Origin: Oligoflexales bacterium
Lineage (GTDB): Bacteria; Bdellovibrionota_B; Oligoflexia; Oligoflexales; RGVZ01
Direction of reading: 5' to 3'
Assembly (NCBI GenBank): GCA_947494335.1
Contig: CANLUT010000001.1
Span: 186,001-250,000, forward strand
Length of the DNA stretch: 64,000 nt
Positions 45,975-54,349 of the stretch are shown here, one piece after another. Below the pieces are notes generated by a model, which was not told where the DNA came from, did no database searches, and saw only the letters and a program-made list of their open reading frames with translations. Position 1 is the stretch's first letter, and each line of letters opens with the position of its first letter. The translations under genes and the position numbers were made by a program.

Positions 45975-47122
45975 TGCGTCGGTACGTTTTGTCCGCTCTC
46001 CCGATCATTTTTGCGCTCCCCGTATTCGCAGAGTCTCCTGCAACTAATCTAACGACTGTAAAAGTTTCGTTTATTGAAGCCTTGGACCCTAAAGACACCA
46101 CCTCGTCACAGAGGTTTCAGGAAGAGTATGAAAGGGCCATTGATACTGGCCGCGAGCTCACAGAAAAGCGGCTAGCTTCTTGCGGATACGCATTGAAGAC
46201 CGAAACGTCGTTCTATGGAGCCAGTGATCCGATCAAAGCTAAGGAAAGCGGCGAAAAGGCTGCGAGTAACCAAGCTTGGCTAATCGTCGGACCTCGTCGA
46301 AGCAATCACTATGTGTTGCTGGCTAAGGGCGCACAAGAAACTCCCGCAGTCAGCCTAATGGCAAGTTCGGACTCCTTAAGCGAGCTCGAGCCGCTGCATA
46401 TCTCACTTGCTCCATCAAATTCTGTGATGGCTGCAACTGCCGTCCGCGAGGCGAAAAAGCAGGCCAAAGGCAAGACTTCGTATGTCTCATTTCTGGCGAG
46501 TGAATGTTTGAATTGTAGGGACTTCGCAGCGGCTTTTGAAAAGTCGGCTGAAACGATCGGTCTTAAGAAGAAAGCCGAAGTTTCACTTGTGGGTGACCGG
46601 CCTGACGTCGCCCAGCTTGTTGAAGTGATCAAGAAACACAAACCATCGTTTGTATTACTTCCCAATTACTCGATTCTCTCAAGCTATGTGGTTTCTAAAC
46701 TTGCCCCGGTTGCTCCTAGTGTCTTTTTTGTTGGGTCAGATGGCTGGGGTGATGCCAAGTTTGGGTTTGTACAAAATGGGCCCGATATTTCACGTGCTCG
46801 TGGATTTTCTGTTCGTGGAAATCCACCTGTCTCCGAGGGCCTAAAAGGGTTTGATTTAGGAAAGCGGCTGATTGCAACTGGCGACGCATCCAAATTAGGT
46901 AGCAGCTCATCACTAGCAATTCTCCGGGTCTTTGATGGGCTGGAAAAAAGCCTCTGCCGTTCAAAACCCCAGGGCCTTGAAGCCTTCGCCAAGCATTTTG
47001 CTATCAATGGCTCGCGCGATTTTTCAAATCCATGGGGTGTTAGCATTTACGAGATTCGCTCGGGTGAAATGACTTTTGCTCGTTCAAGCAAGATCCAAAG
47101 CCGAGGAACCGCTAAACAATGA
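45974..47122 (+). CDS. periplasmic substrate-binding protein (type 1 fold)
   Basis: A 382-residue exported protein with signal peptide MRRYVLSALPIIFALPVFA. The body resembles the branched-chain amino-acid/urea type binding proteins: VIVGPR-like WLIVGPRRSNHYVLL, a switch region PAVSLMASSDSLSE, and the second lobe KTSYVSFLASECLNCRDFAAAF and HKPSFVLLPNYSILS. No transporter permease or ATPase is nearby. It overlaps the kinase gene by 4 bp, so it probably presents a ligand to that kinase and is not an uptake component (inference). Confidence 0.78.
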   Translation: MRRYVLSALPIIFALPVFAESPATNLTTVKVSFIEALDPKDTTSSQRFQEEYERAIDTGRELTEKRLASCGYALKTETSFYGASDPIKAKESGEKAASNQAWLIVGPRRSNHYVLLAKGAQETPAVSLMASSDSLSELEPLHISLAPSNSVMAATAVREAKKQAKGKTSYVSFLASECLNCRDFAAAFEKSAETIGLKKKAEVSLVGDRPDVAQLVEVIKKHKPSFVLLPNYSILSSYVVSKLAPVAPSVFFVGSDGWGDAKFGFVQNGPDISRARGFSVRGNPPVSEGLKGFDLGKRLIATGDASKLGSSSSLAILRVFDGLEKSLCRSKPQGLEAFAKHFAINGSRDFSNPWGVSIYEIRSGEMTFARSSKIQSRGTAKQ

Positions 47123-48480
47123 CTAAAGCCCCGCAACCAAGATCGCTTCGGAAGCTGGTGACCCTGTCGTGGGTTGTGCCGGCTATTTTTGCGTTTATGG
47201 CGAGTGGTTTGGTTTTTGGTTTGTTGGCATTTGTGGATTTTAGAGCCGACCAGGAAGCAGTTATCCAGAATCTTTCTAAGTCTTGTGAGATGGTATCTCG
47301 CAGGGTGGCGGCGGAAGTTCTTCTAGGTCAAAATGGCCGGGTTGCCGAGGTTCTAGAGAATCTTCGCGATAATCTGAAGCTCGAAAATGCATGGCTGTCC
47401 GAATATCGGCCAAGCTGCCCGTCGTCGTCCGAAAATGGGACGTGCGTAGTGACCAAGGGTCAAAGTGTAGTGGTTTTTCATCAGGTTGGTCACGTCGATC
47501 GGCCAATTTGGGTCGGGGTTCAGGCTAGTGCTAGGCATCTGTCGGATTTCTTTAATTGGACCATTTTCGCATGGAGTGCTGTTCCAGTTTTCGCAGCCTT
47601 TGGTCTTGGTCTTTATTTCCAGCAACGGCTCATCAACAAATTCGTGATAACTCCCATCTATTCGCTGGTAAGCTTGGCAGAATCTAAAGCCGAAATACCG
47701 GAGGATTGGCCATCAGAGCTACGGTCGATTGCTAAGTCTCTAGGTGATTCGTTTCAGGCGCGCGAGGACGCAGTATTTGCGATGCTTGCCCGAGGAGTGA
47801 TCCATGACATCAAGACATGGATCCATAGCCTTATGACAGCAACAGAGCTAGCCAACGAAGCCGAGAGTCTTCCACCTGAGCAGAGACAGGCGCGACTCGA
47901 AAAGCTACTCAAGGCTAGTAACACCCAGCTTCCAAAAGTTAGGACGACCATTGAGCGAGCTCTCGAAAGTGGCCGAGATCTGGACGTTTCGCCAAATTCG
48001 TCAAATCTCGCCCAGACGATCGAACACTCTCTCGATGCTCTTGAAGCCGTTGCTTCAGAGAAGGGTGTCATGATTAAAAGGCCGGCATCCCTGGGGGATC
48101 AGCAGTTAGAACATGACGCGGAGCATCTTGAGCGTGCGATTTCAAACGTCCTAAAAAACGCTATAGAGGCCGCTTGTATCTCAGATAACAAATCCAAGGA
48201 TCATCCGACCGTCTTTGTATCTACTGCGATTGGGTCGCGCAATTTTGAGATTTGCATTGAAGATTCCGGAAAGGGCATATCAGTCTCTCCTCAGGAATTA
48301 CTGAAGCCTACTCGCTCCACCAAAAAGGACGGGTCCGGGCTAGGTCTTTATCTGGCCAACAAGATTGTCCGTAGTCACCGTGGGGCAATTTTAATCGGCA
48401 AATCCGAATCCCTTGGTGGTGCAAAGTTTACGATTTCTATACCAAAATCTTCGAGCAGCCTCGGGGGTGCACCATGCTGA
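47119..48480 (+). CDS. membrane sensor histidine kinase
   Basis: A 453-residue kinase. Two membrane helices (about 17-40 and 147-168) bracket a ~105-residue periplasmic domain with a possible Cys pair (Cys100, Cys109). The H-box is VIHDIKTW with His229; the N-box AISNVLKNAIEAA, EDSGKGIS and GSGLGLYLANKIV complete the ATPase domain. No classical HAMP domain is seen. It lies between the binding protein and the NtrC-type regulator, overlapping both, so the three form one signalling unit. Confidence 0.9.
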   Translation: MTKAPQPRSLRKLVTLSWVVPAIFAFMASGLVFGLLAFVDFRADQEAVIQNLSKSCEMVSRRVAAEVLLGQNGRVAEVLENLRDNLKLENAWLSEYRPSCPSSSENGTCVVTKGQSVVVFHQVGHVDRPIWVGVQASARHLSDFFNWTIFAWSAVPVFAAFGLGLYFQQRLINKFVITPIYSLVSLAESKAEIPEDWPSELRSIAKSLGDSFQAREDAVFAMLARGVIHDIKTWIHSLMTATELANEAESLPPEQRQARLEKLLKASNTQLPKVRTTIERALESGRDLDVSPNSSNLAQTIEHSLDALEAVASEKGVMIKRPASLGDQQLEHDAEHLERAISNVLKNAIEAACISDNKSKDHPTVFVSTAIGSRNFEICIEDSGKGISVSPQELLKPTRSTKKDGSGLGLYLANKIVRSHRGAILIGKSESLGGAKFTISIPKSSSSLGGAPC

Positions 48481-49859
48481 ACGCAAGGAAGCCAAAAATC
48501 CTCGTTTTGGATGACGATCAAGTATGGCTGGAGCAAATCCCAGAGGTTTTGGGCGCTGAGCTGGATTGCGATTGCTACGAAACGATCGACCAGGGGATAG
48601 AAGCCATAGAAAAGCATTTCTACGATGTGGTTTTGCTCGACCTTAATTTTGCTGGCGATGAACGGACGGGACTAGACGTTTTCCGTCGAATCCATGCTGC
48701 TGACGTCCAAGCTGACGTGATCGTTATTAGTGGTGAGACCGATCACAGGCGCATCATTGAAATATTTAATGCCGGCGTGACCAGGTTCATTCCAAAGATG
48801 TCGCCCTTGTCTGAAATTCGTCAGGCCGTTGCAGATACGCTTCATGAGCGCGAGACAAGATTTCGCGCCTCAAAGCATCTTTTGGAAAGTGCTAGAGTGC
48901 CGCTTATTGGTAACTCACCCAAGATGCAAATCTTGCGCGAAGAAATTGCGTCGCTAGTCAATTCTGGCGTCAGGGACGTATTAGTGCAGGGAGAGACTGG
49001 TACGGGTAAGGAGCTGGTTGCCAAAGCAATCGCATATCAAGCCGACCCGGCCAAGAGGCTTGTGGTCGTTCATTGCGGTGCGATTAGCGAAGGACTGGCT
49101 GAGTCGGAGTTCTTTGGTCATGTAAAAGGCGCATTTACTGGCGCGGACCGGGATAAGGTTGGAGCATTCGAGGCAGCAGCCGGAGGCTTTGTTTTCCTAG
49201 ATGAGATTGGTGAATTACCACTATCCCAGCAGCCAAAACTGCTGAGGGTATTACAAGAAAGAACGCTACAGCGCGTCGGTACTCACGACGAAAAAAAGGT
49301 CAACTTCCGATGCGTTGCCGCCACACACGTAAACCTAGAGGAAGCGGTGAAGGCTGGGAAGTTTCGGGAAGATCTTTACTATCGCATAGCAAAGACGGTG
49401 GTTCGGATTCCTGCCCTCCGTGAACGTCCTGAGGACATTCCTGAGCTGGTTTACTACTTCCTAGGCCAGATCTCGGGCGGCAAAAAGAAGTCTCTGACCC
49501 CGGAAGCAATGTCGATACTTCAGACTTATAACTGGCCTGGCAACGTAAGGCAGCTTAAGGCCGTAATCGAGGGTGTGGTTGCCAAGTGCGAAGAGAATAC
49601 AATCCGCGAAAAAGACATCTGCCGCGCACTGCCCGAGGCGGCAGCGTTCAATACTTCGGTAGCTCGTTCAGTTGTCGGTGCTTACGGTACTTCGCTAATC
49701 ATGAGCGAGCGCCAACGGTTTGAGAAGGCGATCATCAAATGCCGAGGCAACCGCGATGAGGCGGCTAAGGCTCTTGGGCTGTCTAGGGCGACGTTTTTTA
49801 GGCGTGCGAAGGATTTGGGTTTGGTTAAAACTAGGTCCATTCACCAAATCGAAAACTGA
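48474..49859 (+). CDS. NtrC-family sigma54-dependent response regulator
   Basis: A 461-residue activator with a receiver domain (acidic pocket DDD at 13-15, phosphoacceptor Asp56), an AAA+ domain with Walker A GETGTGKE (173-180), the sigma54-contact loop GAFTGA (219-224) and Walker B FVFLDEIGEL, and a Fis-type helix-turn-helix at the end (KALGLSRATFFRRAKDLG). All activation motifs are intact. Such proteins bind palindromes 70-150 bp upstream of -24/-12 promoters. The TGAGACT sites at 45467 and 52670-52717 are natural candidates (inference). Confidence 0.93.
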   Translation: MLNARKPKILVLDDDQVWLEQIPEVLGAELDCDCYETIDQGIEAIEKHFYDVVLLDLNFAGDERTGLDVFRRIHAADVQADVIVISGETDHRRIIEIFNAGVTRFIPKMSPLSEIRQAVADTLHERETRFRASKHLLESARVPLIGNSPKMQILREEIASLVNSGVRDVLVQGETGTGKELVAKAIAYQADPAKRLVVVHCGAISEGLAESEFFGHVKGAFTGADRDKVGAFEAAAGGFVFLDEIGELPLSQQPKLLRVLQERTLQRVGTHDEKKVNFRCVAATHVNLEEAVKAGKFREDLYYRIAKTVVRIPALRERPEDIPELVYYFLGQISGGKKKSLTPEAMSILQTYNWPGNVRQLKAVIEGVVAKCEENTIREKDICRALPEAAAFNTSVARSVVGAYGTSLIMSERQRFEKAIIKCRGNRDEAAKALGLSRATFFRRAKDLGLVKTRSIHQIEN

Positions 49860-50088
49860 TCGACAAGTTCGAGATATGGTGAATTTTTGGAGCACGTCCT
49901 GCACTGCATCAATCGGAAAAAATCAGCTAGTGGCTGTAAAGTAATGAAAATATTGAGTTAAAGTCGAATATTGCGATTTACCTAAAGCGTTTCAATAATA
50001 TGCCGAACTCCTGAGGAAGGTCGGAAGCGGGATCCGCTTAAGAACGGTTCAATTTAGGTTCGCAGTAGACCTTAGGCTAGGGGGATTC

Positions 50089-52359
50089 ATGGGCAGAGAT
50101 GCCAGGCAAACTCTCGGCAAGCAAGTCGTAAGCACTCTGCTGATGGCGCTTGTCGTCTCATTTGCTAGTTGTCAAAATGCCAATGGTACTGGTGGCGCTG
50201 GCGCATCTGCTTCATGGACTGTGGAGCAGCTTGGTAGCGCTCAGTCAAATTGCTCAAACACAGCATCGAAAGTCAACTCTGCTGTGTCCAGTCGCGATGC
50301 GATCTTAATTTGCGGATGTGTCATCGAAGAGGCTTCAAAGAAGTGGCCTTATGACGATTTTGTGAAAAACGAATTTGCATACACTGAAGCAATGTCAAAG
50401 GATGGGACCTTCGAAAGGTGTCGTCAAAGAGCCTCCGCTGCAGCGGGAGGGGGTACTTCGACATCTGAATCAAGCACATCGACATCGGAATCAAACACAT
50501 CGACATCGGGATCGACATCAGGCGGTGCTTCGCCAGACACAACCCTGCCGGTAATTATTTTGTCTGGCTATCCGACTGGAACGAACCGGAATTCCGATCT
50601 AAATATTACGGTCAGTGGTGCAACTTCTTATCGTTATAAGGTTGGACCGGCATCGACCACGGACTGTTCGGCATCTGTTGACTATAGTGCTGAGCGATTG
50701 GTCTCAGTTCCAATTACAGATAGTGTCTTAGCACAACAGGATGGATTACTAAGAGTGTGTGCAATTGGAAAAAATTCTCTAGGTTGGCAGACGTTCGTCA
50801 ATTCGACGGGTTTCTCATGGACGAAAGATTTTACCTCACCAAGCGCGCCTACGAGTGTCAGTGTCACTTCTACGGGTCCGACCTCACAAATAGTTTCCTG
50901 GTCAGGACCAAACTTGGCAAACGGCGATTACTACATTGTGGTCAAAAAGCAAACAACACCTTCCTCATGGGCACTTTCTTCTGGTGTCACGTACAACATG
51001 AGTCAAACTGATGGCTTCGGCTCATCTATAATTTACATTGGCACGGGGACATCATTCACTGATTTAAATTTAGTGACGGATAATTTGTATCATTATTCTG
51101 TTTTTACCTCAGATAGCTTGAAAAATATTTCCGCGGCGCGGACTGGATCTGGAATGCCGGTGAGGTCATGGACACAGTCCTCTTTAGTCGGGGAACAAGG
51201 CGTGTTGCCTTTCGAAACTAGTGGTTACCAAGAGTTGCCTAAGGCAGCTGCTGATGATAATGGGAATGTGATAGTTGCTTGGCTTCGTTCAAATTCTTCT
51301 CGTCACGTGGTTGCTAACGTCTTCAGTAACGCTACCGGTTGGGGTAGCCCGCTCACTCTGGAATCCGATTCACAAAATTCCTATGTCCCCCGCGTTGTAA
51401 TGAATACTGTAGGCCAAGGGGCAGTTCTATGGGCCCAGAACAATACAGTGAAAGCCCGTCGTTATAGTGCAGGTTGGGGGCCAACTGAGACGGTTGGAAC
51501 TTATTCAATTACATCCTATGAATTGGAGTCCGCAATTGATAGCTCCGGCAATATCGTAACTATTTTCCCCTCTGGCAATTCTATGGTTGCTAGTAGATAC
51601 CGTCCGGGAGTTGGTTGGTCTGGTAATGAAATTCTAAAAAATCACAGTGAGACCCCAACTGGTGGACTTGCCACCGCAGACGGGCTAGGCGGCTTTATGG
51701 CCATATGGATGTCCGGAGGTCAACCTTACTTCTCGAGATATTCTCAGTCGTGGACAGCCGGGGCAATGATACCTATTTCAGCCATGAACCTGAAAAGTGT
51801 TAAGTGTGATGCAGCTGGAAACTGCTTGGTAATTTACATCAAATGGGATGGACACGTTGAAAGCATCGCCTCAGCCAAGATATCCGCCCAAAACGGATGG
51901 ACGGACCATGGACTTCTAGAATCCGACATTACATATCCTGTTTTTGCTTCAATTTCTCCATTAGCAGTAAACGCCGATGGATCTGCGACTGCAGTATGGA
52001 TGCAAAAGTACAATTGCTGCAATTACGGTATGTTCTCTGCTAGGTATACTTCTGCCACTGGTTGGTCAACAAGATCGATGATCGAATCAGTAAATCACGA
52101 CACTGGAGTTGCGCCATTTGTGCATGGTTATGGGGCTGGGAATGCAATTGCTGCATGGCAGGGTGGTAGTACGAATAACACTTACGACACTGGCCGCTCC
52201 GCGAGATACATTTCTGGACAAGGATGGACTGATGTGACTGCGATGGGAGAATCGGACTTTGCAAAGCCGTACTTTATCGCCGACGGATTGGGTAATGGAA
52301 TATTTTTCTTTATACGTGTCAACGTATTCGATTTCAAGGCTACCCGATACTTTCCTTAG
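50089..52359 (+). CDS. large surface lipoprotein with Fn3-like and propeller-like repeats
   Basis: A 756-residue protein with a lipoprotein signal (LLMALVVSFASC, Cys28). A small Cys-containing N-domain (CGCVIEEASKKWPYDDF) follows, then a Ser/Thr-rich linker of TSTSES repeats (about 120-145), an Fn3-like domain (SAPTSVSVTSTGPTSQIVSW), and six or seven repeats with A/V-x-W cores (VIVAWLRS, GAVLWAQN, FMAIWMSG, ATAVWMQK, AIAAWQGG), suggesting a beta-propeller. It precedes the conjugation genes, so a role in cell contact is plausible but unproven. Confidence 0.72.
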   Translation: MGRDARQTLGKQVVSTLLMALVVSFASCQNANGTGGAGASASWTVEQLGSAQSNCSNTASKVNSAVSSRDAILICGCVIEEASKKWPYDDFVKNEFAYTEAMSKDGTFERCRQRASAAAGGGTSTSESSTSTSESNTSTSGSTSGGASPDTTLPVIILSGYPTGTNRNSDLNITVSGATSYRYKVGPASTTDCSASVDYSAERLVSVPITDSVLAQQDGLLRVCAIGKNSLGWQTFVNSTGFSWTKDFTSPSAPTSVSVTSTGPTSQIVSWSGPNLANGDYYIVVKKQTTPSSWALSSGVTYNMSQTDGFGSSIIYIGTGTSFTDLNLVTDNLYHYSVFTSDSLKNISAARTGSGMPVRSWTQSSLVGEQGVLPFETSGYQELPKAAADDNGNVIVAWLRSNSSRHVVANVFSNATGWGSPLTLESDSQNSYVPRVVMNTVGQGAVLWAQNNTVKARRYSAGWGPTETVGTYSITSYELESAIDSSGNIVTIFPSGNSMVASRYRPGVGWSGNEILKNHSETPTGGLATADGLGGFMAIWMSGGQPYFSRYSQSWTAGAMIPISAMNLKSVKCDAAGNCLVIYIKWDGHVESIASAKISAQNGWTDHGLLESDITYPVFASISPLAVNADGSATAVWMQKYNCCNYGMFSARYTSATGWSTRSMIESVNHDTGVAPFVHGYGAGNAIAAWQGGSTNNTYDTGRSARYISGQGWTDVTAMGESDFAKPYFIADGLGNGIFFFIRVNVFDFKATRYFP

Positions 52360-52388
52360 TGCGAAAATCTACTTCAAGCGGAGTTCAT

Positions 52389-52601
52389 ATGGCCTCTTTA
52401 GAATTGATTTGGATGCTATTAAAAGAGTCAAAAAGAAGTGGCTCCCGCATTACGGCAAGATTTCCCGATGGTGAATCGTTTGTGTTCAATGTCATAGATT
52501 TTCAAGACTGTGACGGTAAGCCAACCTACACAATCGCACCGGATTTGCCTCTAGGAAGGGCGTTAAGCGAGGCTAGATTGAATATCGAGGTAAAAGACTA
52601 A
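52389..52601 (+). CDS. 70-residue hypothetical protein
   Basis: A small soluble protein (begins MASLELIWMLLKES, ends NIEVKD). The ATG at 52389 has GGAG upstream; a GTG at 52359 that would extend it overlaps the preceding stop. A beta-rich middle (ITARFPDGESFVFNVIDFQD) is visible. It sits just upstream of the TGAGACT cluster. Family unknown. Confidence 0.55.
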   Translation: MASLELIWMLLKESKRSGSRITARFPDGESFVFNVIDFQDCDGKPTYTIAPDLPLGRALSEARLNIEVKD

Positions 52602-52669
52602 GCTACACCTATATTTATTTGGATGCTCCTAAAGGTTTATTTTTTTGGATTACACTCAAAAAAAAATTA

Positions 52670-52717
52670 TGAGACTCCCATGTGAGACTCCGTGAGACTG
52701 AGTCTCAAATTGAGACT
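52670..52717 (+). promoter_or_regulatory. TGAGACT repeat cluster (probable activator sites)
   Basis: TGAGACT occurs at 52670, 52683, 52693 and 52711 on the plus strand, and AGTCTCA at 52701. The 52693-52707 pair forms a perfect inverted repeat around one G. Centres fall roughly on a 10-bp phase. The cluster lies about 70-115 bp upstream of the sigma54-like promoter at 52783, the usual distance for NtrC-type enhancers. Confidence 0.75.
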
Positions 52718-52782
52718 CGACCTATCAGACATATTGTCCACAAAAATAGCTAGTTAGAAAAATCGCCTCTTTTCGTGCAGGT

Positions 52783-52797
52783 TGGCACGGCCTTGCA
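52783..52797 (+). promoter_or_regulatory. sigma54-like -24/-12 promoter of conjugation operon
   Basis: The site reads TTGGCACGGCCTTGCA. Both boxes match the sigma54 consensus (TGGCACG and TTGC), but only 3 bp separate them instead of 4, so GG and GC are one base closer than ideal. It lies 54 bp before the first strong start codon of the conjugation region. Confidence 0.5.
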
Positions 52798-52812
52798 ACT
52801 ACCTCTTTAAGA

Positions 52813-52829
52813 TCTCAAATCGTGAGACT
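52813..52829. promoter_or_regulatory. TCTCA-N5-TGAGACT site downstream of promoter
   Basis: An inverted repeat TCTCA/TGAGA containing another TGAGACT at 52823, just past the predicted transcription start (about 52808). A protein bound here would repress or tune the same promoter. Confidence 0.5.
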
Positions 52830-52850
52830 CAACTTAAGAGGAGGTGGAAC

Positions 52851-53045
52851 ATGGCATTTCTATCGTGCCCACGCTGCACAGAATCCGGCTACCAGATATT
52901 TGCAACTCACGCTTACTGCGTGGGCTGCAATTATAGCCCGGACTTCGACCCAGGGATGAAACCCAAACGTCTCAGAACAAATAAACTTAACGCACTGCCC
53001 ACTTGGGCAAGGAGGGATCGATGCGTCGGATCTGTAATGCCATAG
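52851..53045 (+). CDS. 64-residue zinc-ribbon protein
   Basis: A small protein with paired cysteine knuckles CPRC and CVGC (residues 6-9 and 24-27), a zinc ribbon, followed by a basic tail. The ATG at 52851 has the strong site GAGGAGGTGG; a longer frame starting at 52782 would begin inside the sigma54-like promoter and was rejected. As first gene after the promoter it may be a regulator or nucleic-acid-binding accessory. It overlaps the next small ORF. Confidence 0.65.
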   Translation: MAFLSCPRCTESGYQIFATHAYCVGCNYSPDFDPGMKPKRLRTNKLNALPTWARRDRCVGSVMP

Positions 53046-53158
53046 TGACGTGGCTAAGCCGAGAACGGCGACGCAACTGGTGGGATCACATCGAAGAACG
53101 CGCGTATCGCAATGAATTCGGAAATCGAATTCTCTTTATGAGACAGGGACTGTTTTGA
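53021..53158 (+). CDS. 45-residue basic small protein
   Basis: A short ORF with a GGAGGG site 4 bp before its ATG, overlapping the end of the zinc-ribbon gene by 25 bp in another frame. The product is Arg- and Trp-rich (WLSRERRRNWWDHIEERAYR). The ribosome site and coupling favour a real gene. Function unknown. Confidence 0.45.
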   Translation: MRRICNAIVTWLSRERRRNWWDHIEERAYRNEFGNRILFMRQGLF

Positions 53159-53179
53159 AAACGAGAGTTGGGAGGCGCT

Positions 53180-53344
53180 ATGAAGCAGGTGCTGGTACAA
53201 ATCAAAGAAGACTTAATGAAGCTTAGGGCCATGCTGCCTATGAACGATCATCGATCCAAGGGAATGATCAAACGTATCAACTGGGCCATCGCGGAGATTC
53301 TCAAGGATGAGGATTCAGAAAATCGCGTGGAGGTCTTCTGGTGA
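53180..53344 (+). CDS. 54-residue hypothetical protein
   Basis: A short ORF starting with ATG after GGAGGCGC. The product is helical (QVLVQIKEDLMKLRAML ... MIKRINWAIAEILKDED). Its stop overlaps the GTG of the next gene (GTGA), which suggests translational coupling. Function unknown. Confidence 0.5.
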   Translation: MKQVLVQIKEDLMKLRAMLPMNDHRSKGMIKRINWAIAEILKDEDSENRVEVFW

Positions 53345-53577
53345 ACAAGGATGGTTTAACCGCGGTAGACCGCGTCTGCGAAGATGTTGCAGCAGATATT
53401 GACCTTTTTGGCCCGGGTGCAGGCCTGGTACTGGGGAGAATCATGCGAAATGTCGGACCATTGCGCGACATGGCATCTGATGCTTTCAGGGCAAGGATCG
53501 TAAAAGCTCTGGCTAATACCGTCCCAGAACCAGACATGGTGAATGAATATGCCGATCGATTGATGGCGCAGCTCTAA
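53341..53577 (+). CDS. 78-residue hypothetical protein
   Basis: A small acidic, helical protein starting at a GTG coupled to the previous stop (VDRVCEDVAADIDLFGPGAGLVLG ... YADRLMAQL). There is no signal peptide or membrane helix. It is part of the run of small genes that leads into the pilin gene. Family unknown. Confidence 0.55.
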   Translation: MNKDGLTAVDRVCEDVAADIDLFGPGAGLVLGRIMRNVGPLRDMASDAFRARIVKALANTVPEPDMVNEYADRLMAQL

Positions 53578-53587
53578 GAGGTGGTTA

Positions 53588-53944
53588 ATGAATACAGTAA
53601 ATAATCCTAAGCATAATGATCCTCGTCACGACATCATTGTGGGAACTATCCGCGATGGAAAGATTGAGTTTGCAAAACAGGCGGGCGCTGCGATTTGGAG
53701 GGATGACTGCGGCTTCTTTACTGTTCGCCTAAATATGTTTCCAAACGTAACGTACTTTCTTTGTAAGAATCATGGAGACAATCCGAACTATACGATCTTT
53801 AGTCGGTGCGTTCATAAAGACGACGGCGTTCGGTTGCAAAACCCCGTTGGGTTCGCGCGCCTGCCGGACGAGATCAAGACGCATCTGGAGATGACTTTCA
53901 ATCTCTTAAATCGCAAGTTGTTCATGAGTCTTTTTCCGGCCTGA
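53588..53944 (+). CDS. 118-residue hypothetical protein
   Basis: A soluble protein after a GAGGTGG site. It has a beta-rich core (IIVGTIRDGKIEFAK, FFTVRLNMFPNVTYFLC) and a helical end (IKTHLEMTFNLLNRKLF). No known motif is recognised. It is the last gene before the pilin, 54 bp upstream. Confidence 0.6.
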   Translation: MNTVNNPKHNDPRHDIIVGTIRDGKIEFAKQAGAAIWRDDCGFFTVRLNMFPNVTYFLCKNHGDNPNYTIFSRCVHKDDGVRLQNPVGFARLPDEIKTHLEMTFNLLNRKLFMSLFPA

Positions 53945-53997
53945 TCGGGCCACGAATCGATTGTAAAAACCTTTATTTAAATTCTTGGAGGTTCCAA

Positions 53998-54285
53998 ATG
54001 GAACAAGCTCTAAAACGTTATGTATTGCCAATTTTTGTAGTCAGCCTTGTGATGGGATCGTCGGTTGCCCTCGGAAGCGTCGAGGGAAGCCTGATGGCCA
54101 TGCAAACAAAGCTCATTAACGTCATTCTGCCGCTTGTTGGGATTTTGGGACTAGTGTTCGCGGCGTTTTCGTTTTTCCTTGGAAATCCGAACGCCAGGTC
54201 TCACTTGATCCTAGCCATTTTTGGGGCGGTTATCGGATTTGGTGCGCCAAGCATCATTGCGTTTATTCGTGGCATTGTGAACTAA
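53998..54285 (+). CDS. conjugative pilin, VirB2/TrbC-like
   Basis: A 95-residue precursor. The cleavable leader (VLPIFVVSLVMGSSVALG) is followed by two hydrophobic helices (LINVILPLVGILGLVFAAFSFFL and LILAIFGAVIGFGAPSIIAFI) separated by a short polar loop (GNPNARSH), the VirB2/TrbC layout. It should form the pilus shaft. The ribosome site is TTGGAGG. A GC-rich stem-loop follows directly and may protect the pilin message. Confidence 0.85.
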   Translation: MEQALKRYVLPIFVVSLVMGSSVALGSVEGSLMAMQTKLINVILPLVGILGLVFAAFSFFLGNPNARSHLILAIFGAVIGFGAPSIIAFIRGIVN

Positions 54286-54300
54286 GCTAACTGAGTGCCT

Positions 54301-54321
54301 GCGGCGCCGTTACGGCGTCGC
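54301..54321 (+). terminator. stem-loop between pilin and virB3-like genes
   Basis: A 9-bp stem GCGGCGCCG/CGGCGTCGC (one G-T pair) with a TTA loop, 16 bp past the pilin stop, followed by GGGCCGTCTTTTC. It may be an attenuator or mRNA 3'-end stabiliser and not a full terminator, since the operon continues. Confidence 0.6.
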
Positions 54322-54349
54322 GGGCCGTCTTTTCTCAATAGGAGGGTTC

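Noticed and set aside
52782-52850. Upstream start for the zinc-ribbon gene
   Set aside because: It would begin inside the sigma54-like promoter; the ATG at 52851 has a much better ribosome site.
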